Source: an uncultured Chromatiaceae bacterium
GTDB taxonomy: Bacteria; Pseudomonadota; Gammaproteobacteria; Tenderiales; Tenderiaceae
Direction: 5' to 3'
Length of the DNA: 36,450 nucleotides
Assembly (NCBI GenBank): GCA_945787735.1
Contig: CALZIQ010000022.1
Location: 1-36,450, forward strand
Below the pieces are notes generated by a model. It saw only the letters and a list, made by a program, of their open reading frames with translations, made no database searches and was not told where the DNA came from. A program made the translations under genes and the position numbers. Shown piece after piece: positions 34,625 through 36,450 of the stretch (position 1 is its first letter; each line of letters opens with the position of its first letter).

Positions 34625-35110
34625 GTGGTTTTGACATGTGGTGAAATTGCCAAAACGGGCCTGGTCGGACTGTTGACTCGCTACAGCATGGTGCTGGAAT
34701 GGGTGGCGGACGGCCAAGTCATCCCCGGCAGTTTTTGGGGTGATAGCGAGGCGGGGCTGATCGGCAACCGTCTGCTGGTACGTCTCGACACCCCGTTGCA
34801 CTCTGCCCTGCACGAGGCCTGTCACTACATCTGCATGGATCAGCAACGCCGCGACGGCCTGAATACCGACGCTGGCGGCGGCTATGACGAAGAAAACGGC
34901 GTTAACTACCTTCAAATCCTATTGTCCGGATACATTCCAGAATGCGGTCGGGCTCGCATGTTCGCCGACATGGATGAGTGGGGCTATAGCTATCGCCTCG
35001 GTTCAGCCCAGGCCTGGTTTGAACAGGATGCGGAGGATGCGATGCAATGGTTGTTGAGGTTCGGGGTGATTGATGAGGATGATAAGCCGACCTGGCAGGT
35101 GCGGCAGTGA
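34625..35110 (+). CDS. Hypothetical HExxH protein (possible zinc metallopeptidase)
   Basis: The 161-residue protein carries LHEACHYICMD, a perfect HExxH zinc motif at residues 63-67 within a hydrophobic helix. An acidic DEENGVNYLQ segment lies about 20 residues further and could give the third ligand, as in gluzincins. No signal peptide or membrane helix is seen. A family name was not recognised. The GTG at 34625 is chosen because GGAG lies six bases upstream; TTG 34613 and ATG 34688 are alternatives. It is divergent from the O-methyltransferase-like gene. Confidence 0.65.
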   Translation: MVLTCGEIAKTGLVGLLTRYSMVLEWVADGQVIPGSFWGDSEAGLIGNRLLVRLDTPLHSALHEACHYICMDQQRRDGLNTDAGGGYDEENGVNYLQILLSGYIPECGRARMFADMDEWGYSYRLGSAQAWFEQDAEDAMQWLLRFGVIDEDDKPTWQVRQ

Positions 35111-35144
35111 ATGCTGACTTTCTTTATTTTATAGTGTAAGTCTG

Positions 35145-35184
35145 GCCCGGCTCACACACCTAAAAAGTGGTGTGCAAGCCGGGC
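35145..35184. terminator. Hairpin between the HExxH gene and the 26-aa gene
   Basis: gcccggct at 35145-35152 pairs with agccgggc at 35177-35184, and an inner cacacc/ggtgtg adds six pairs around a loop of taaaaag type. It lies between two convergent genes and may end transcription of both, although no T run directly follows on either strand. Confidence 0.5.
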
Positions 35185-35201
35185 TGACGTATCGGAATCT
35201 A

Positions 35202-35282
35202 TTACATACCGTTGACTGCGGCGAGCGCGATCAGTCCGAGAAAAGCGGCTGGAAATATTGCGACGAGTAGAAGTGGTTTCAT
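35202..35282 (-). CDS. Very small membrane protein, 26 aa
   Basis: The minus-strand ATG at 35282 has GGGAGA eight bases upstream. The product is almost entirely hydrophobic: MKPLLL, then VAIFPAAFLGLIALAAV and an NGM end. It reads as a single membrane helix with one basic residue at the N-terminus. A hairpin follows 18 bases after the stop. The length is at the limit of what sequence alone can support, but the ribosome binding site, composition and hairpin agree. Function is unknown; such peptides often act as subunits of membrane complexes. Confidence 0.5.
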   Translation of the reverse strand: MKPLLLVAIFPAAFLGLIALAAVNGM

Positions 35283-35783
35283 TACGTTGTCTCCCAAAGT
35301 ATTTATTAATATTGAGCATTCAATAACAGACTCAACGCTGTCAGTTTTCTAGAGATCAGTCCACGCAAATCTCCCCGGGGGTATTTCCTCGGCTGATGTT
35401 CTAGTCTTTATGTTCCAGTTGGTTTTAATGGGTTATCAATCCATTTTGACTCCCCTTGCCGCAATAGATGATAGTTATATTCACAGGAATACATTATAAA
35501 AATAGTCAAGATTTCTTAAAACACAAGTCTATCTAGTAAAAATGTTACCGAGATGTGAAATTGTTAGTAATAAAGAGCGGTAATAACCACTAACGATGAT
35601 CTCTCTAGACAGGGTTTTAAATTGATTTGAAAATAGGTGAAACATTCAATAACCGCGCTATCTGTAGTGGAGTAAAGACACGCCATACGTAATTTTCTCA
35701 CCAGCAGAAATCCCCAATAAAACACTGTGATTAGCAAGAGGCGTGCGGCTTTAATTCGATTTTTAATTTGTGTTTTTGATAGA
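35283..35783. other. About 500-base AT-rich region without a recognised gene
   Basis: No frame with a ribosome binding site and protein-like composition was found on either strand. An 11-base direct repeat cattcaataac occurs at 35317-35327 and 35643-35653. The base composition is clearly more AT-rich than the flanking genes. It could hold a non-coding RNA, promoters or remnants of transferred DNA; nothing specific was identified. Confidence 0.5.
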
Positions 35784-35813
35784 CGCGCTCACCGACCTGG
35801 GTCAGTGAGCGCG
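35784..35813 (-). terminator. Hairpin downstream of the Cys-rich gene
   Basis: A 9-bp perfect stem (cgcgctcac at 35784-35792 with 35805-35813) with an inner gacc/ggtc pair lies about 27 bases past the stop of the minus-strand gene. The tail is only weakly T-rich on the minus strand, so termination strength is uncertain. Confidence 0.55.
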
Positions 35814-35839
35814 CCAATACTATTCGAATAACGTTTCCG

Positions 35840-36220
35840 TTATTTCTTTTTGCACTTTTCAAACTCCTCAATGCATTTTTTTAACGTGTCTGCATATTGG
35901 TCGACACAGCGTTTGATTTTGTCTGCGTCGCCAGCGGATTTTTCAATACAGTCGTTCAGCTCACGGTCTGCCTTTGTAAAGCAGGCGGCAAAAGCGAGAT
36001 AACACTCATCTTTGGCTGCCAGCGAAACCATGTAAGAGATGGCGAAGTGTTCAAAGTTTTCGGCAGACAGCCTGCGTGTAGGTGGTTTTTCGCTGCATTC
36101 ATCAGGTCTGTCCATACTCAGTTCATCGACGCTCTGCCTGACAGCCGCCGGGTCGAGTGACGCCAACATTTTGCTGATTTCACGAACGATATCACTGCTG
36201 TTTCCATTGCAAGTACTCAT
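35840..36220 (-). CDS. Cysteine-rich helical hypothetical protein, 126 aa
   Basis: No family was recognised. Eight cysteines lie at 4, 42, 73, 80, 91, 105, 116 and 123. The last six have mirror-symmetric spacing (7, 11, 14, 11, 7), and every outer-to-inner pair sums to 196. Residues 73-91 and 105-123 contain no proline or glycine and look helical; the turn would be near AGDAD at 96-100. This suggests an antiparallel helical hairpin with cysteines on the facing sides. There is no signal peptide. The C-terminus is lysine-rich. GGAG lies nine bases before the ATG. The end of an insertion sequence begins 110 bases upstream. Confidence 0.65.
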   Translation of the reverse strand: MSTCNGNSSDIVREISKMLASLDPAAVRQSVDELSMDRPDECSEKPPTRRLSAENFEHFAISYMVSLAAKDECYLAFAACFTKADRELNDCIEKSAGDADKIKRCVDQYADTLKKCIEEFEKCKKK

Positions 36221-36229
36221 AGTTTAGAT

Positions 36230-36293
36230 CTCCGTATCGGTTAGATGGTTGCGATGCAAGTCGAATTACTGTCTTGCATAAAGGAGTACGGAG
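36230..36293 (-). promoter_or_regulatory. Leader inverted repeats that could mask the ribosome binding site
   Basis: On the minus strand, CTCCGTA (36293-36287) is complementary to TACGGAG (36236-36230). The latter contains the GGAG Shine-Dalgarno of the Cys-rich gene. Between them lies a second pair, ATGCAAG and CTTGCAT (36279-36273 with 36260-36254). If transcription starts upstream of 36293, the leader can fold so that the Shine-Dalgarno is paired. Confidence 0.4.
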
Positions 36294-36329
36294 AACGGAA
36301 AGTGCTGGTTCGGAAGATATTAAAAATAT

Positions 36330-36450
36330 GGCTCTTCCCCTGATCGAGTGGGTAGCATTTACCGAGCTACGCCATCAGGGTAGAGGTCTAGGCCGCCGAG
36401 ATGAAAGTAAATGGCATTCGCAAAGCGCTCTTTGTTCCGAAAACCTCGAC
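36330..36450 (-). mobile_element. Right-end fragment of an ISL3-type insertion sequence
   Basis: A terminus starting ggctcttcccctgatcg at 36330 resembles ISL3-family inverted repeats, which begin GGCTCTTC or similar. It lies 29 bases outside the stop of a transposase reading frame that enters from the window edge. The eight bases before it (aaaaatat) are AT-rich, as expected for the 8-bp target of this family. The other end lies outside the window. Confidence 0.65.
36359..36450 (-). CDS. Transposase C-terminal fragment (ISL3-like)
   Basis: The frame enters from beyond the window edge on the minus strand and ends in TAA at 36361-36359. The visible 29 complete codons read RGFRNKERFANAIYFHLGG and LDLYPDGVAR. 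The RGFRN...R(F)...AI(Y)FHLGGLDLYP pattern is what the C-terminal end of ISL3-type DDE transposases looks like. Whether the complete gene is intact cannot be seen. The family call rests on this short stretch and on the adjacent IS terminus. Confidence 0.65.
   Translation of the reverse strand, partial: RGFRNKERFANAIYFHLGGLDLYPDGVAR

Noticed and set aside
35401-35500. 29-codon plus-strand frame in the non-coding region
   Set aside because: No Shine-Dalgarno, no hydrophobic or charged pattern and no terminator; nothing supports it.
35317-35653. 11-base direct repeat cattcaataac
   Set aside because: A repeat of this length in AT-rich DNA with no related flanks is likely chance.
36401-36450. 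Plus-strand ATG frame open to the window end
   Set aside because: It is antisense to the transposase fragment, which has the recognisable FHLGGLDLYP motif.

Overview
The window looks like a chromosomal segment from a free-living gammaproteobacterium. The basis is synteny and family content: a lysM-dprA-smg-topA operon divergent from def-fmt-rsmB-(DUF4390)-ntrY-ntrX-trkA-trkH, a CysB regulator with the E. coli-type sulfate-binding residues next to topA, an LpxL-type acyltransferase, and a plsY / folB-folK block with a pteridine reductase. A member of the Chromatiales or a related environmental lineage would fit, but that is a guess from gene order. No rRNA, tRNA or CRISPR array was seen.

Layout. 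1-2.3 kb: the tail of an unidentified gene, a short palindromic repeat, then the two membrane subunits of a TRAP transporter (dctQ, dctM). 2.4-6.4 kb, minus strand: an orphan FliL-like protein, the Tat-exported TRAP binding protein dctP, and uvrD. 6.5-8.2 kb: small genes, including an overlooked 44-residue membrane protein with its own terminator, strong inverted repeats around a 77-residue protein, and a DUF4124 periplasmic protein. 8.3-24.5 kb: cysB, convergent with the topA operon, then the long plus-strand run from def to trkH. 24.5-31.7 kb: a MITE-like element, a SAM methyltransferase, lpxL with a DUF2007 gene, nfeD, plsY, folB-folK, an HD-GYP protein, a pteridine reductase and midA. 31.8-36.45 kb: a looser accessory-type tail with a small Cys-rich protein, an HPP-CBS membrane protein, an O-methyltransferase-fold enzyme, an HExxH protein, a 26-residue membrane peptide, about 500 bases of non-coding DNA, a 126-residue protein with mirror-symmetric cysteines, and the end of an ISL3-type insertion sequence.

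How the genes work together. dctPQM should import an organic acid (a 2-oxo acid type by family), although dctP is transcribed separately. def, fmt and rsmB serve translation initiation and ribosome modification. NtrY-NtrX is a membrane two-component system beside the TrkAH potassium uptake system; its NtrX lacks residues needed for sigma-54 activation. FolB, FolK and the pteridine reductase belong to pterin/folate metabolism. PlsY and LpxL build phospholipid and lipid A.

The most interesting signals are: the Cys-rich protein at 35840-36220, whose six central cysteines fit a three-rung stapled helical hairpin and whose Shine-Dalgarno can be sequestered in a leader hairpin; the degenerate NtrX AAA+ domain; the MITE-like element with a possible 4-bp target duplication that abuts a start codon; the HExxH orphan; and two very small membrane proteins.
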